DNA of 19,702 bases from Helicobacteraceae bacterium. Lineage in GTDB: Bacteria > Campylobacterota > Campylobacteria > Campylobacterales > Helicobacteraceae. Location: positions 1 through 19,702 of the forward strand of contig CAAGLK010000057.1 of the NCBI GenBank assembly GCA_900770765.1, read 5' to 3'. The notes below the pieces were generated by a model, which did not search any database, was not told where the DNA came from, and saw nothing but the letters and a program-made list of their open reading frames with translations. The translations under genes were made by a program, and so were the position numbers. Shown in pieces: positions 1-6,899 of the stretch; the first letter of the stretch is position 1; every line of letters starts with the position of its first letter.

Positions 1-13
1 GCTCTTCCGATCT
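1..13. other. Residual Illumina adapter (not genomic)
   Basis: The first 13 bases, GCTCTTCCGATCT, are the exact 3' end of the standard Illumina TruSeq adapter; the reverse complement is AGATCGGAAGAGC. They sit at the very end of the contig and interrupt a methyltransferase gene. Base 13 could be genomic by coincidence. Confidence 0.95.
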
Positions 14-243
14 AAATTATTTTCTTGTTTTAAAGAATCAATGGCAAACGCAGAAATATCAACACAATCAACTAAAAAGCCGCAATCTCGCATAAATCTC
101 GCATTTCTACCCATACCACAAGCTAAATCTAATGCAATTCCGCTTGGGGCTAAGTTTATAAAATTTTCTAAAAGTTGTAGCGGTTTTGTGCTTTGCTTGG
201 ATTCTTTATGTTTTTTGTCCCATTTTATAGCATCGCTAATCAC
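14..243 (-). CDS. Class I SAM-dependent methyltransferase, 5' part only
   Basis: Reading leftward from a GTG at 243, about 76 codons stay open until the adapter at base 13 cuts the gene. The fragment shows methyltransferase motif I, LDLACGMGRN (about residues 38-47), followed by an acidic end of strand beta-2 in VDCVDIS (about 58-64). This is the SAM-binding part of a Rossmann-fold methyltransferase, resembling TehB or UbiE-like small methyltransferases. The substrate cannot be told because the C-terminal half is missing. GTG is the only usual start, since an in-frame TAA lies four codons upstream. It overlaps the end of aguB by 8 nt and has an AAAGAGA ribosome-binding-like stretch, so it is probably the last visible gene of the panD operon. 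Confidence 0.8.
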
Positions 244-1117
244 AATATCTCTTTAATATTTCGCTATAAGAGTCAATTCTTCTATCTCGTAAAAAAGGCC
301 AGATTCTGCGAACTTCCTCACTTCTTTTTTTATCCCAATTAAATAATACAATCTCTTCATTTTCTACGCTAGCTTGTGCTATTAGCTCACCTTGAGCGCC
401 AAAAACAAATGATGAACCCCAAAATAAGATTCCATCTAATACTTTGCTAGAATCCTTTTCAAATCCTACGCGATTAATAGCTACAACAGGAATCCCATTT
501 GCTATGCTATGTCCCCTTTGCACTGCAATCCACGCTTCTCTTTGTCTTGTCTTTTCTGCTTCGCTATCGCTTTTAAACCAGCCAATAGCGGTTGGATATA
601 TCAAAATCTCAGCCCCCTTTAATGCCATAATTCTAGCTGCTTCTGGATACCATTGGTCCCAACACACTAAAACGCCAAGTTTGCCCACGCTAGTTTTTAT
701 TGGATTAAAGCCTAAATCACCTGGTGTAAAATAGAATTTTTCATAAAATCCGGGGTCGTCTGGGATGTGCATTTTGCGATATTTTCCAGCTATGCTTCCA
801 TCGCTTTCAAAAACAACTGCAGTATTGTGATATAGCCCAGCATCTCGCCTTTCAAAAAGCGATGTAACAAGCACGATTTTATATTGTTGTGCTAAATTTG
901 CAAAAAAATCGCAATCTTGTTTAAAATCTAAAGCTAAATCAAAAAATTCTGTGTTTTCGCTTTGACAAAAATAAGCGCCTGTGTGTAATTCTTGTAAAAG
1001 CACTAGTTTTGCCCCATTTTTTGCTGCTTCTTTTATCATAGCGGCTGTTTTTTGTAAAGTTTCTTCTTTGTTTCCATAATATTTTTGCTGAATTAACGCT
1101 ACGCTAATATTATCCAC
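236..1117 (-). CDS. aguB: N-carbamoylputrescine amidase (nitrilase family)
   Basis: A full-length (293 aa) carbon-nitrogen hydrolase. AguB hydrolyses N-carbamoylputrescine to putrescine, CO2 and ammonia, the last step of the agmatine route to polyamines. The nitrilase triad is visible: Glu43 in LLQELHTGAYF, Lys115 in GKYRKMHIPDDPGF, and nucleophile Cys152 in VCWDQWYPEAAR. The CWDQW and HIPDDPGFYEK blocks are typical of the AguB branch rather than of beta-ureidopropionase. The start is a GTG preceded by AAAAGGGG at good spacing. It lies 11 nt after the small acidic gene and its end overlaps the methyltransferase start. Older annotation of Helicobacter homologues as beta-alanine synthetase is less likely from these motifs. 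No partner aguA is visible here. Confidence 0.9.
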   Translation of the reverse strand: MDNISVALIQQKYYGNKEETLQKTAAMIKEAAKNGAKLVLLQELHTGAYFCQSENTEFFDLALDFKQDCDFFANLAQQYKIVLVTSLFERRDAGLYHNTAVVFESDGSIAGKYRKMHIPDDPGFYEKFYFTPGDLGFNPIKTSVGKLGVLVCWDQWYPEAARIMALKGAEILIYPTAIGWFKSDSEAEKTRQREAWIAVQRGHSIANGIPVVAINRVGFEKDSSKVLDGILFWGSSFVFGAQGELIAQASVENEEIVLFNWDKKRSEEVRRIWPFLRDRRIDSYSEILKRYCD

Positions 1118-1128
1118 AAAAGCCCCTT

Positions 1129-1296
1129 TTAATAATCGTCGCCTTCATAATCGCCATCGCCACTATCATAATCATCTTCATCGTATAGGAATTTATCGCT
1201 ATCTTCGTAACTTGAATCATAGCCATCTAGCTCCTCTTCTTCAAATTCCTCTATGTCATCTTCAAATTCATCATCAAATGGTTTTGCTAAAATCAT
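1129..1296 (-). CDS. Small, extremely acidic hypothetical protein (55 aa)
   Basis: I do not recognise this family. The frame starts with ATG at 1296, one base after the tcdA stop, with an AAGGA ribosome binding site 6 nt upstream inside the end of tcdA, and it stops with TAA at 1129, 11 nt before aguB. It fills the otherwise empty tcdA-aguB gap exactly, which argues that it is real. Of 55 residues 27 are Asp or Glu, 6 are Tyr and only 2 are Lys; there is no Cys, His or Arg. The N-terminus MILAKPFDDEF is the only mixed stretch. The C-terminal half repeats short Asp/Gly/Tyr units such as YDSGDGDYEGDDY. There is no signal peptide or membrane segment, so it is probably cytoplasmic and largely disordered. 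A partner-binding or nucleic-acid-mimic role is possible but is only a guess. Confidence 0.75.
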   Translation of the reverse strand: MILAKPFDDEFEDDIEEFEEEELDGYDSSYEDSDKFLYDEDDYDSGDGDYEGDDY

Positions 1297-1297
1297 T

Positions 1298-1972
1298 TTA
1301 ATCCTTTTTGTTTTTTAAAATTAAAGCCACAGCTTCGCTCGCAAGTCGCAGACCAAAGCTAGCAGTAACGCCGCTAAAACTCCCAAGCTCCTTACATTTT
1401 GGCTCTTCTGCACTAAAAGCGACAAAAAAATCGCCTTTAAAATTATTTTTCTTTAAACCCTCTCTAAATTTTCTAGCAAATTTATCCCCATAGCTTTTCC
1501 AAATGGAAGTAAATTGAATCTTGGAAGGGTCTAGCTTTTTTGCACTTCCTGTAGAAGATAATAGAGTAGGGGTGGAATCCTTTTTATTAGCTATTTTTAA
1601 TGCAATGGCGATTTTTGCTTCTATATCATCAATTGCGTCAATTACAATATCAAATTTAGAAAAATCAAAGTTATCAATCCACTCTTGTGTAATTTTAGAA
1701 TCTAGTGGGTTGATTCCGCTATATATTTGTGCTAGAATCTCTACCTTTTTTTTGCCAACTCCCTTTAATGCGCCAATTTGCCTATTTTGATTTGTAATAT
1801 CAAAGCAATCATAATCTACAATATGTATTTCTCCTATGCCACTGCGATATAAGCAGTCAAGGGCAAAGCTGCCAACTCCGCCAACCCCTAGCAAAAGCAC
1901 TTTCGCATTTTGTAAGGCGTGGAATCCATCCTCTTTAAAAAGTAGTCTTGTGCGAGTGAATCTATCTTGCAT
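1298..1972 (-). CDS. tcdA: tRNA threonylcarbamoyladenosine dehydratase (TcdA/CsdL-like)
   Basis: An E1-like (ThiF/MoeB superfamily) adenylating enzyme. TcdA uses ATP to cyclise t6A at tRNA position 37 to ct6A. The nucleotide-binding loop is LLGVGGVGSFALD (residues 27-39), followed by VDYDCFDITNQNRQ (52-65), where TcdA carries its conserved Asp and Arg. FSAEEPKCKELGSFSGVTA near the end matches the TcdA-type C-terminal block and separates it from ThiF and MoeB, which also normally carry CxxC zinc pairs that are absent here. At 224 aa it is shorter than the E. coli protein (about 268 aa) and lacks the extra C-terminal part. The ATG overlaps the end of surE by 11 nt, indicating translational coupling. 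Confidence 0.87.
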   Translation of the reverse strand: MQDRFTRTRLLFKEDGFHALQNAKVLLLGVGGVGSFALDCLYRSGIGEIHIVDYDCFDITNQNRQIGALKGVGKKKVEILAQIYSGINPLDSKITQEWIDNFDFSKFDIVIDAIDDIEAKIAIALKIANKKDSTPTLLSSTGSAKKLDPSKIQFTSIWKSYGDKFARKFREGLKKNNFKGDFFVAFSAEEPKCKELGSFSGVTASFGLRLASEAVALILKNKKD

Positions 1973-2747
1973 TAATCCACTCCCTTAGTGTATTTAAGCG
2001 ATTTCTAGCTGTAAAATCTAGTGTAATTGGAGTAATTGATATAAAGCCATCTAAAACCGCATTAAAGTCGCATACTTCGCCATTATTTCGCTCACTCCAG
2101 GCTAGCGGATGTAATCCTAGCCAATAATATTCTTCGCCTCTAGGATTCCTATGCATATGTGCATCATTGCCATAGGTGCGGATTCCAAGCTCTGTTATTT
2201 TGTAGCCTTTGCATTTATCTTTTTTTAATTGTGGGATATTTACATTTAAAAATTCTCGCTCTTTAAGTGGGAATCCTTTTTCTAATACTTTTTTTGCTAG
2301 TGTGTAAGCTGCGTCTTTAGCTAAAGAAAAGTCAAATCCAAAATAATTTTTATCTTCTAAAACTTGTGAAATAGCAAGAGATGGAATCCCGTGTAAAACC
2401 CCTTCCATAGCTGCACTTGCGGTGCCAGAGTAGCTTACATCTTCTCCCATATTAGAGCCTATGTTGATACCACTTACTATTAAATCTGGCTTAAAGCCAT
2501 CTGCATAAAGTGCGTTAAGCGAGAGATAAATACAATCTGTTGGCGTGCCATTTTCAAGTTTATAAAAATCATCGCTTAGCTGTATAAATCGTAAAGGGTG
2601 AGTTAAGCTCATACCATGACCACAAGCGGATTTTTCACAAGATGGGGCAACCACTACAACATGTCCTAGTGGGCTTAGTGCTTCCTTTAGTGCTAGTAGG
2701 GCTGGTGATTGATAGCCATCATCGTTTGTAATTAAAATGCGTTTCAC
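1962..2747 (-). CDS. surE: 5'/3'-nucleotidase SurE
   Basis: SurE is a metal-dependent phosphatase that removes phosphate from nucleoside 5'- and 3'-monophosphates and short polyphosphate in the cytoplasm. The N-terminus ILITNDDGYQSP holds the metal-binding Asp9-Asp10. Ser40 in EKSACGHGMSLT and Asn95 in VSGINIGSNMGEDVSYSG complete the metal site, and the latter is the family signature block. The length of 261 aa is normal. The start is GTG with AAAGG 6 nt upstream, 9 nt after the end of ispA, and the gene runs into tcdA with an overlap. The whole family fold is intact with no odd features. Confidence 0.95.
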   Translation of the reverse strand: MKRILITNDDGYQSPALLALKEALSPLGHVVVVAPSCEKSACGHGMSLTHPLRFIQLSDDFYKLENGTPTDCIYLSLNALYADGFKPDLIVSGINIGSNMGEDVSYSGTASAAMEGVLHGIPSLAISQVLEDKNYFGFDFSLAKDAAYTLAKKVLEKGFPLKEREFLNVNIPQLKKDKCKGYKITELGIRTYGNDAHMHRNPRGEEYYWLGLHPLAWSERNNGEVCDFNAVLDGFISITPITLDFTARNRLNTLREWINAR

Positions 2748-2756
2748 AATTAGCCT

Positions 2757-3614
2757 TTAAAATATAAAATAATTTTTTAGTAAGGATTCTAAAATATCTT
2801 TTGCTTTTAGTGATTTTAAATTTTTAAAAATTTCTTTTTTTAGCTTTTGCGCTTCGCTTTTTGCGCCATCTAGCCCTAGTAGATTTACATAGCTATTTTT
2901 TGCACTGTCGTTATTTGTAGGTTTTCCTGCTTCTTTTTCGCTTTTAGTAGCGTCTATAATATCATCTCTAATTTGAAAAAATAGCCCTAGATTTAATCCT
3001 AGCTTTTTAAGCGATTTTAATGTTTTTTTATCGCATTCTGCGATGATTCCACCAAGCTCTAGAGAGCAAGAAATTAGTTTTGCTGTTTTATTTAAATGTA
3101 TTATTTTTAGTTTTTCTAGTGGTAGTGTTTGATTTTCAAAGTAGCAATCTAGTGCTTGTCCTAAAACCATACCTTTTATTCCAGCATTTTTGCTTAAGCT
3201 TTTAATGGCTTTTATTTTTATTTTATTTTTCAATTTTGCTTGTGATATTAAATAAAAAGCATGTGTATTTAAAGCATCACCTACTAAAATAGCGCCTGCT
3301 TCATCATATTTTTTATGTAAAGTTTCACATCCGCGGCGTAAAGAGGCATTATCCATTGCTGGTAAGTCATCGTGGATTAAAGAATATGTGTGTAAAACTT
3401 CAAGTGCGAGTGCTACATTAAAGGCTTTATGAATCTTTTTAGGCGCATAAGTATAAACTATGCTTAAAAGTAGCTGTGGGCGGAATCTTTTCCCACCATT
3501 TAGCACCATTTCCCAAAAAGCAGTTTGTAAATAAGGGTGGAATCCGCTAAGCGTTGGCGCACTTTGTTTTAAGTAGTTTTCAAAATTATTAAAGTGCAAA
3601 GCGAGTTGTTTCAC
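2757..3614 (-). CDS. ispA: Polyprenyl (farnesyl/geranylgeranyl) diphosphate synthase
   Basis: A short-chain trans-prenyltransferase of 285 aa that condenses isopentenyl diphosphate with allylic diphosphates to feed quinone and undecaprenyl lipid synthesis. The first aspartate-rich motif is DDLPAMD (82-88) and the second is DDIID (217-221). GGKRFRPQ (40-47) binds diphosphate, as do Arg-Arg at 93-94 after the first motif. The residues just before the first motif, TYSLIH, resemble E. coli IspA, which favours a C15 product, but the product cannot be fixed from sequence. The start is GTG with AAGGA 7 nt upstream and overlaps the end of the PDZ gene by 26 nt, so the two are translationally linked. 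Confidence 0.92.
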   Translation of the reverse strand: MKQLALHFNNFENYLKQSAPTLSGFHPYLQTAFWEMVLNGGKRFRPQLLLSIVYTYAPKKIHKAFNVALALEVLHTYSLIHDDLPAMDNASLRRGCETLHKKYDEAGAILVGDALNTHAFYLISQAKLKNKIKIKAIKSLSKNAGIKGMVLGQALDCYFENQTLPLEKLKIIHLNKTAKLISCSLELGGIIAECDKKTLKSLKKLGLNLGLFFQIRDDIIDATKSEKEAGKPTNNDSAKNSYVNLLGLDGAKSEAQKLKKEIFKNLKSLKAKDILESLLKNYFIF

Positions 3615-4686
3615 TTAATAATCCTTCGTTTAATGGTTTTTGTCTATTTTGTTTTTCATTTACTTCTATAAAAAATTGAAAATCATCTCTTGAGATAAGC
3701 CAACTTTGCATTTGGTCCGGGTATTTTCCTAATAAATAAATAATATTATTTTTGCCTTTTTTTATGTTTTCTTGATTTACTCGTAAAACTTTATCGCCAA
3801 TCTTAAGTTTTTCAAAGCCATTTTTTGCACCTTTTGCTATGCTAGTTATTATAAAATCATCATTAATGCTAATTCCAACGCGACTTAAAAAGTTTTCTGC
3901 TAAAAGCATTCCGCCACGCCTAGAATCCACCACCACAGGCACTTCTAGGATTCCACCATCTCGCCTAATTTTTACAAAAGCGGTGGAATCTTTTTCTAAA
4001 TCAAAAACGATTCTATTAAAAGTGCTTAAATTGTCTATGTTTTCATTATTTACACTTAAAATAACATCATTATATTTAAAAGGATTATCTTTAAAAAAAG
4101 GGTCAATTACGCTAACTATAACCCCAGATTCATTTTGTGATACTCTAATCCCAATATCGCCATAATGGATTGTTTTGCTATTTAAAAATCTATCTAAATA
4201 TTCTTTTTCTATAAACTCACCATTGCCAATGCCGATTCCATAAGCATGTTCGCAAATAGTGCTAATAATGCTGTTTTTAAATGTGGGGATGTTTAGTTTA
4301 GCAAAGTCAATTGGGCTTTGCATCCTTTGGGCTATTTTGCCACTTATGCTTTCTTTTGGAGTAATGCTAGCCACTTCATCTTCTAGCATTTCTTTATTGA
4401 TACTTCTAATATTTATTGTTTCTAAATTTTTTTTAGATTCCACTAAATACATCCCAACAAATGGGTCATGCTTTAGAATCTTATATCCTTTTGGAGTGCT
4501 TTTAGGGGAATATACAAAAAGGGCGGCTTTTTCCTTAGAATCTATTTTTTTAACTGCCACTCCATAGGTGTTACCTACTTTTTCCATAGTGCTTTGCGCT
4601 CTTTTTTCACACGCACTAAAATCATAGGCAAAAATGCTAGAGTTTAACACCACACAACAAAACGCACTTATAATAAGTTTTTTCAT
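3589..4686 (-). CDS. Periplasmic two-PDZ protein (PflC-like, DegP-related)
   Basis: A 365-aa exported protein. Residues 1-20 form a signal peptide with probable cleavage after IFA. Two PDZ-like domains follow an N-terminal domain of unclear fold: about 177-254 (GDIGIRVSQ, then YNDVILSVNNENI) and about 268-343 (KIGDKVLRVNQENI). No His-Asp-Ser protease triad or GNSGG motif is visible, so it is probably not an active protease. The position between ybaB and ispA matches what I recall for Campylobacter jejuni Cj1643, named PflC and reported as a DegP-like structural part of the flagellar motor periplasmic scaffold. Function as a motor scaffold component is therefore inferred from synteny and architecture, not from a decisive motif. 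The start ATG lies 12 nt after ybaB, and its end overlaps ispA. Confidence 0.72.
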   Translation of the reverse strand: MKKLIISAFCCVVLNSSIFAYDFSACEKRAQSTMEKVGNTYGVAVKKIDSKEKAALFVYSPKSTPKGYKILKHDPFVGMYLVESKKNLETINIRSINKEMLEDEVASITPKESISGKIAQRMQSPIDFAKLNIPTFKNSIISTICEHAYGIGIGNGEFIEKEYLDRFLNSKTIHYGDIGIRVSQNESGVIVSVIDPFFKDNPFKYNDVILSVNNENIDNLSTFNRIVFDLEKDSTAFVKIRRDGGILEVPVVVDSRRGGMLLAENFLSRVGISINDDFIITSIAKGAKNGFEKLKIGDKVLRVNQENIKKGKNNIIYLLGKYPDQMQSWLISRDDFQFFIEVNEKQNRQKPLNEGLLSETTRFAL

Positions 4687-4698
4687 ACCCTTACTCCT

Positions 4699-5007
4699 TT
4701 AGGATTGGAAAGGAAAGCCGCCAAGATTACCTAGCATATTCATAGCCATATTTTTACGATTGCTATCTACGCTTTTTAAAACTTCATTTAATGCACTAAT
4801 TAATAGAATTTGCAAGGATTCTTTATCTTCAAGTAAGGAATTACCAATTGATATATCTATAATCTCGCCTTCTCCATTTGCGCTAACCTCCACTAAACCT
4901 CCGCCACTTTTTGCACTAAAGGTTAGTTCTTTATTTGCTTCTTGTGCGTTTTGTAGTTTTTCTTGTAAATCGCCTAGTGTTTTTGCTAAATCTTGTGGAT
5001 TAAACAT
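4699..5007 (-). CDS. ybaB: YbaB/EbfC nucleoid-associated protein
   Basis: A small (102 aa) DNA-binding protein of the YbaB/EbfC family, which forms tweezer-shaped dimers and binds the nucleoid, affecting expression broadly. The sequence has the expected plan: an N-terminal helix with LGDLQEKLQNAQEAN, a beta-sheet core with SGGGLVEVSANGEGEIIDISI, and a C-terminal helix with LLISALNEVLKSVDSNRKNMA. Length is typical. The ATG overlaps the panD stop by 8 nt. In many other bacteria ybaB sits next to recR or dnaX; here recR is 7 kb away and the partner is panD, the arrangement I recall from H. pylori. Confidence 0.9.
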   Translation of the reverse strand: MFNPQDLAKTLGDLQEKLQNAQEANKELTFSAKSGGGLVEVSANGEGEIIDISIGNSLLEDKESLQILLISALNEVLKSVDSNRKNMAMNMLGNLGGFPFQS

Positions 5008-5368
5008 TTCTTAACTCCTTTTTAATTGCCACTATTTCGTTGTTTTCATCCACTAGCACAACTTTTGGCGTATAGGATTCTAACTCTTTTTTGTCAAATT
5101 GTGCGTATGCCATTATTATAATTTTATCGCCTTTTTGCACTTTTCTAGCGGCGGCTCCATTTAAGCACATATCACCTTTTTTACCTAAAATAACATAAGT
5201 AGAGAATCGCTCTCCATTATTTATATTTACAATATCTACCTTTTGTCCCTCTATTAAATTGGCAGCTTCTACTAATTCCTTATCTATTGTAATTGAGCCT
5301 ACATAATTTAAATTTGCATCGCTAACACTAGCGCGATGGATTTTGCTATACAGCATTGTTAGCATCAT
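5000..5368 (-). CDS. panD: Aspartate 1-decarboxylase (pyruvoyl enzyme)
   Basis: PanD converts L-aspartate to beta-alanine for pantothenate and coenzyme A. The 122-aa proenzyme cleaves itself between Gly24 and Ser25 in NYVGSITID, giving the pyruvoyl group from Ser25. MLYSKIHRA, the Tyr in GERFSTYVILG and the conserved NGAAAR block are all present. Two in-frame ATGs stand at the start; the first puts the cleavage site at residue 24/25 as in known PanD proteins and has AAGG 6 nt upstream, so I chose it. It is the first gene of the leftward operon, with a candidate promoter at 5400-5408. Confidence 0.95.
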   Translation of the reverse strand: MMLTMLYSKIHRASVSDANLNYVGSITIDKELVEAANLIEGQKVDIVNINNGERFSTYVILGKKGDMCLNGAAARKVQKGDKIIIMAYAQFDKKELESYTPKVVLVDENNEIVAIKKELRNV

Positions 5369-5399
5369 CTTTAGCCTTAAAAAAATGAAATTGCTTAAA

Positions 5400-5408
5400 A
5401 TTCTAGCA
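5400..5408 (-). promoter_or_regulatory. Candidate extended -10 promoter for panD operon
   Basis: On the minus strand TGCTAGAAT reads as an extended -10 (TGC plus TAGAAT). It would start transcription near 5393, about 25 nt before the panD ATG. The same nine bases precede dnaJ. Campylobacterota vegetative promoters often lack a clear -35. The word GATTCTA/TAGAATC is common throughout this window, which lowers specificity. Confidence 0.45.
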
Positions 5409-5434
5409 CATTTTAATATGGATTCTTACAACTT

Positions 5435-5440
5435 TATAAT
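5435..5440 (+). promoter_or_regulatory. Candidate -10 box for the efflux operon
   Basis: TATAAT in the 119-bp divergent gap, 48 nt before the GTG start of the outer-membrane factor gene. Two TTACAA copies (5426-5431 and 5445-5450) flank it, and a partial inverted pair (ATTCTTACA at 5422-5430 and TGTAGAAT at 5457-5464) could bind a repressor, but the match is weak. The ribosome binding site AAGGAG follows just before the GTG. Confidence 0.45.
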
Positions 5441-5487
5441 GAATTTACAAATTTTATGTAGAATTACGCCACGATTAAGGAGTTAAG

Positions 5488-6891
5488 GTGCGTAACAATA
5501 TTTTAAGATTTTTAAGATTCTTACTATTTTTATTTTTTTTAGCGGCTTGTTCGGCTAAGATTCCACAAAATAGCGAATTGACACAAAATATTCCACAACG
5601 CTTTAATAATATGGATTTAATAAGTATAAAGCAAGAATCCGCCCTAAAAGATTCCACCCCGCAAGAGCAAATTAAAAGATTATTTAATGATTCTACCTTA
5701 AATTCATTATTTGATATTGCTTTAGAGAAAAATTTAGATGTGCAAATAACAAGCACTAGAATCTTACAAGCAAGAGCACAATTAAAGAGTGCGTGGGGAG
5801 ATTTATTCCCAAAAATAAATGGTAGCTTAAATGCAAATGAATCACACACAAGGGCAAATTCAAAAGAAATTACTACAAATAGCACACAAGCTAGTGCGAC
5901 TCTTTCATGGGAGGTGGATTTATTTGGTAAATTACAGCATGCTAAAAATGCTAAATTATCTTTATATCAAAAAAGTTTGCAAGATTTAGAAAATGTAAGA
6001 ATCACGCTTTTAGTAGAAGTAGCCGATGCTTATTTTAATCTTTTAGAAATACATAAGAATCTAGCACTTACAAATTTAAATATAGGACATTACAAAGACG
6101 CCTTAGAATTTACGAGATTAAAAGTAGAAAACGGCTTACTTGATAGCACGGAATTATTTGAAAAGCAAGATTTATTAACAGATGAGCAAAATATTAAAGA
6201 GCAGCTTCAAATTAGTTTAGAGGAATATAAAAATGCACTTTTGATTTTATTAGATAGCACGACTCTTCCTTTTTCTTTACAAAATCAACAAATGCCACAA
6301 ATCGTGGAATCCTTAAGCCTTAACGCGCTTCCAGCAGATGTTTTATTAACGCGCCCTGATATTAAAGCCTCTTTATTTAGCCTATATGCTCAAATTTATA
6401 ATAAAGCAAATGCAAAGGCTAGTTTATTTCCTATTTTATCAATTAGTGCAAATATTAGCGATATTTTAGATTCTAACACGCAAAATGCTGGGAATCTCGT
6501 CTGGCAGTTTGCCGCTTCTTTAAGCGCGCCGCTTTTAAATAGAACACAATTGACGCAAAATTATTTTTTACAAGATGCGCTTTTAAGTGAATCTTATTTA
6601 ACGCTTGAAAAATCTTTAAAGGCTGCGTTTTTTGAAATAGAAAATGCAAGCTTTTCGCTAAAAAGCACACAATTACAATTACAAAATAATCTAAAGCGAT
6701 TAAATAATGCAGAATCTTATTATGAATTCTCCTATAATCGCCACTCCATTGGGCTAATTGATAGCTTAGACCATGCATTAAACTCAGCTTCGCTAAATAA
6801 TGCAAAAAAGTCTTTTAACACGACAAAAGGGCAGAATCTAAAAGCATTAAGCCTACTTTATAAAACGCTTGGCGGTAATTTAAATTTATAA
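5488..6891 (+). CDS. Outer-membrane efflux lipoprotein (TolC/NodT-type OMF)
   Basis: Outer-membrane channel component of a tripartite exporter. The N-terminus is a basic, very hydrophobic signal peptide ending in the lipobox LAAC, so Cys21 is the probable lipidated residue, as in NodT/OprM-type factors. Features of the family include an LFGKLQ-like turn after VSWEVD-type strand (here SATLSWEVDLFGKL), the LLTRPDIKAS block typical of the second repeat, and long helices in both halves. Length is 467 aa, as expected. The start is GTG with AAGGAG 5 nt upstream. It is followed after 8 nt by the adaptor and transporter genes, giving a complete OMF-adaptor-ABC operon. Substrates could be drugs, siderophores or peptides; the sequence does not say which. 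Confidence 0.9.
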   Translation: MRNNILRFLRFLLFLFFLAACSAKIPQNSELTQNIPQRFNNMDLISIKQESALKDSTPQEQIKRLFNDSTLNSLFDIALEKNLDVQITSTRILQARAQLKSAWGDLFPKINGSLNANESHTRANSKEITTNSTQASATLSWEVDLFGKLQHAKNAKLSLYQKSLQDLENVRITLLVEVADAYFNLLEIHKNLALTNLNIGHYKDALEFTRLKVENGLLDSTELFEKQDLLTDEQNIKEQLQISLEEYKNALLILLDSTTLPFSLQNQQMPQIVESLSLNALPADVLLTRPDIKASLFSLYAQIYNKANAKASLFPILSISANISDILDSNTQNAGNLVWQFAASLSAPLLNRTQLTQNYFLQDALLSESYLTLEKSLKAAFFEIENASFSLKSTQLQLQNNLKRLNNAESYYEFSYNRHSIGLIDSLDHALNSASLNNAKKSFNTTKGQNLKALSLLYKTLGGNLNL

Positions 6892-6899
6892 GGAATACA

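Noticed and set aside
41..256. Plus-strand 71-codon frame at the contig start
   Set aside because: It is antisense to the methyltransferase fragment, whose minus-strand translation carries the SAM-binding motif.
5369..5487. A small RNA or small gene in the panD-exporter gap
   Set aside because: The 119 bp are fully used by two divergent promoter candidates and a ribosome binding site; no ORF or stable structure was seen.
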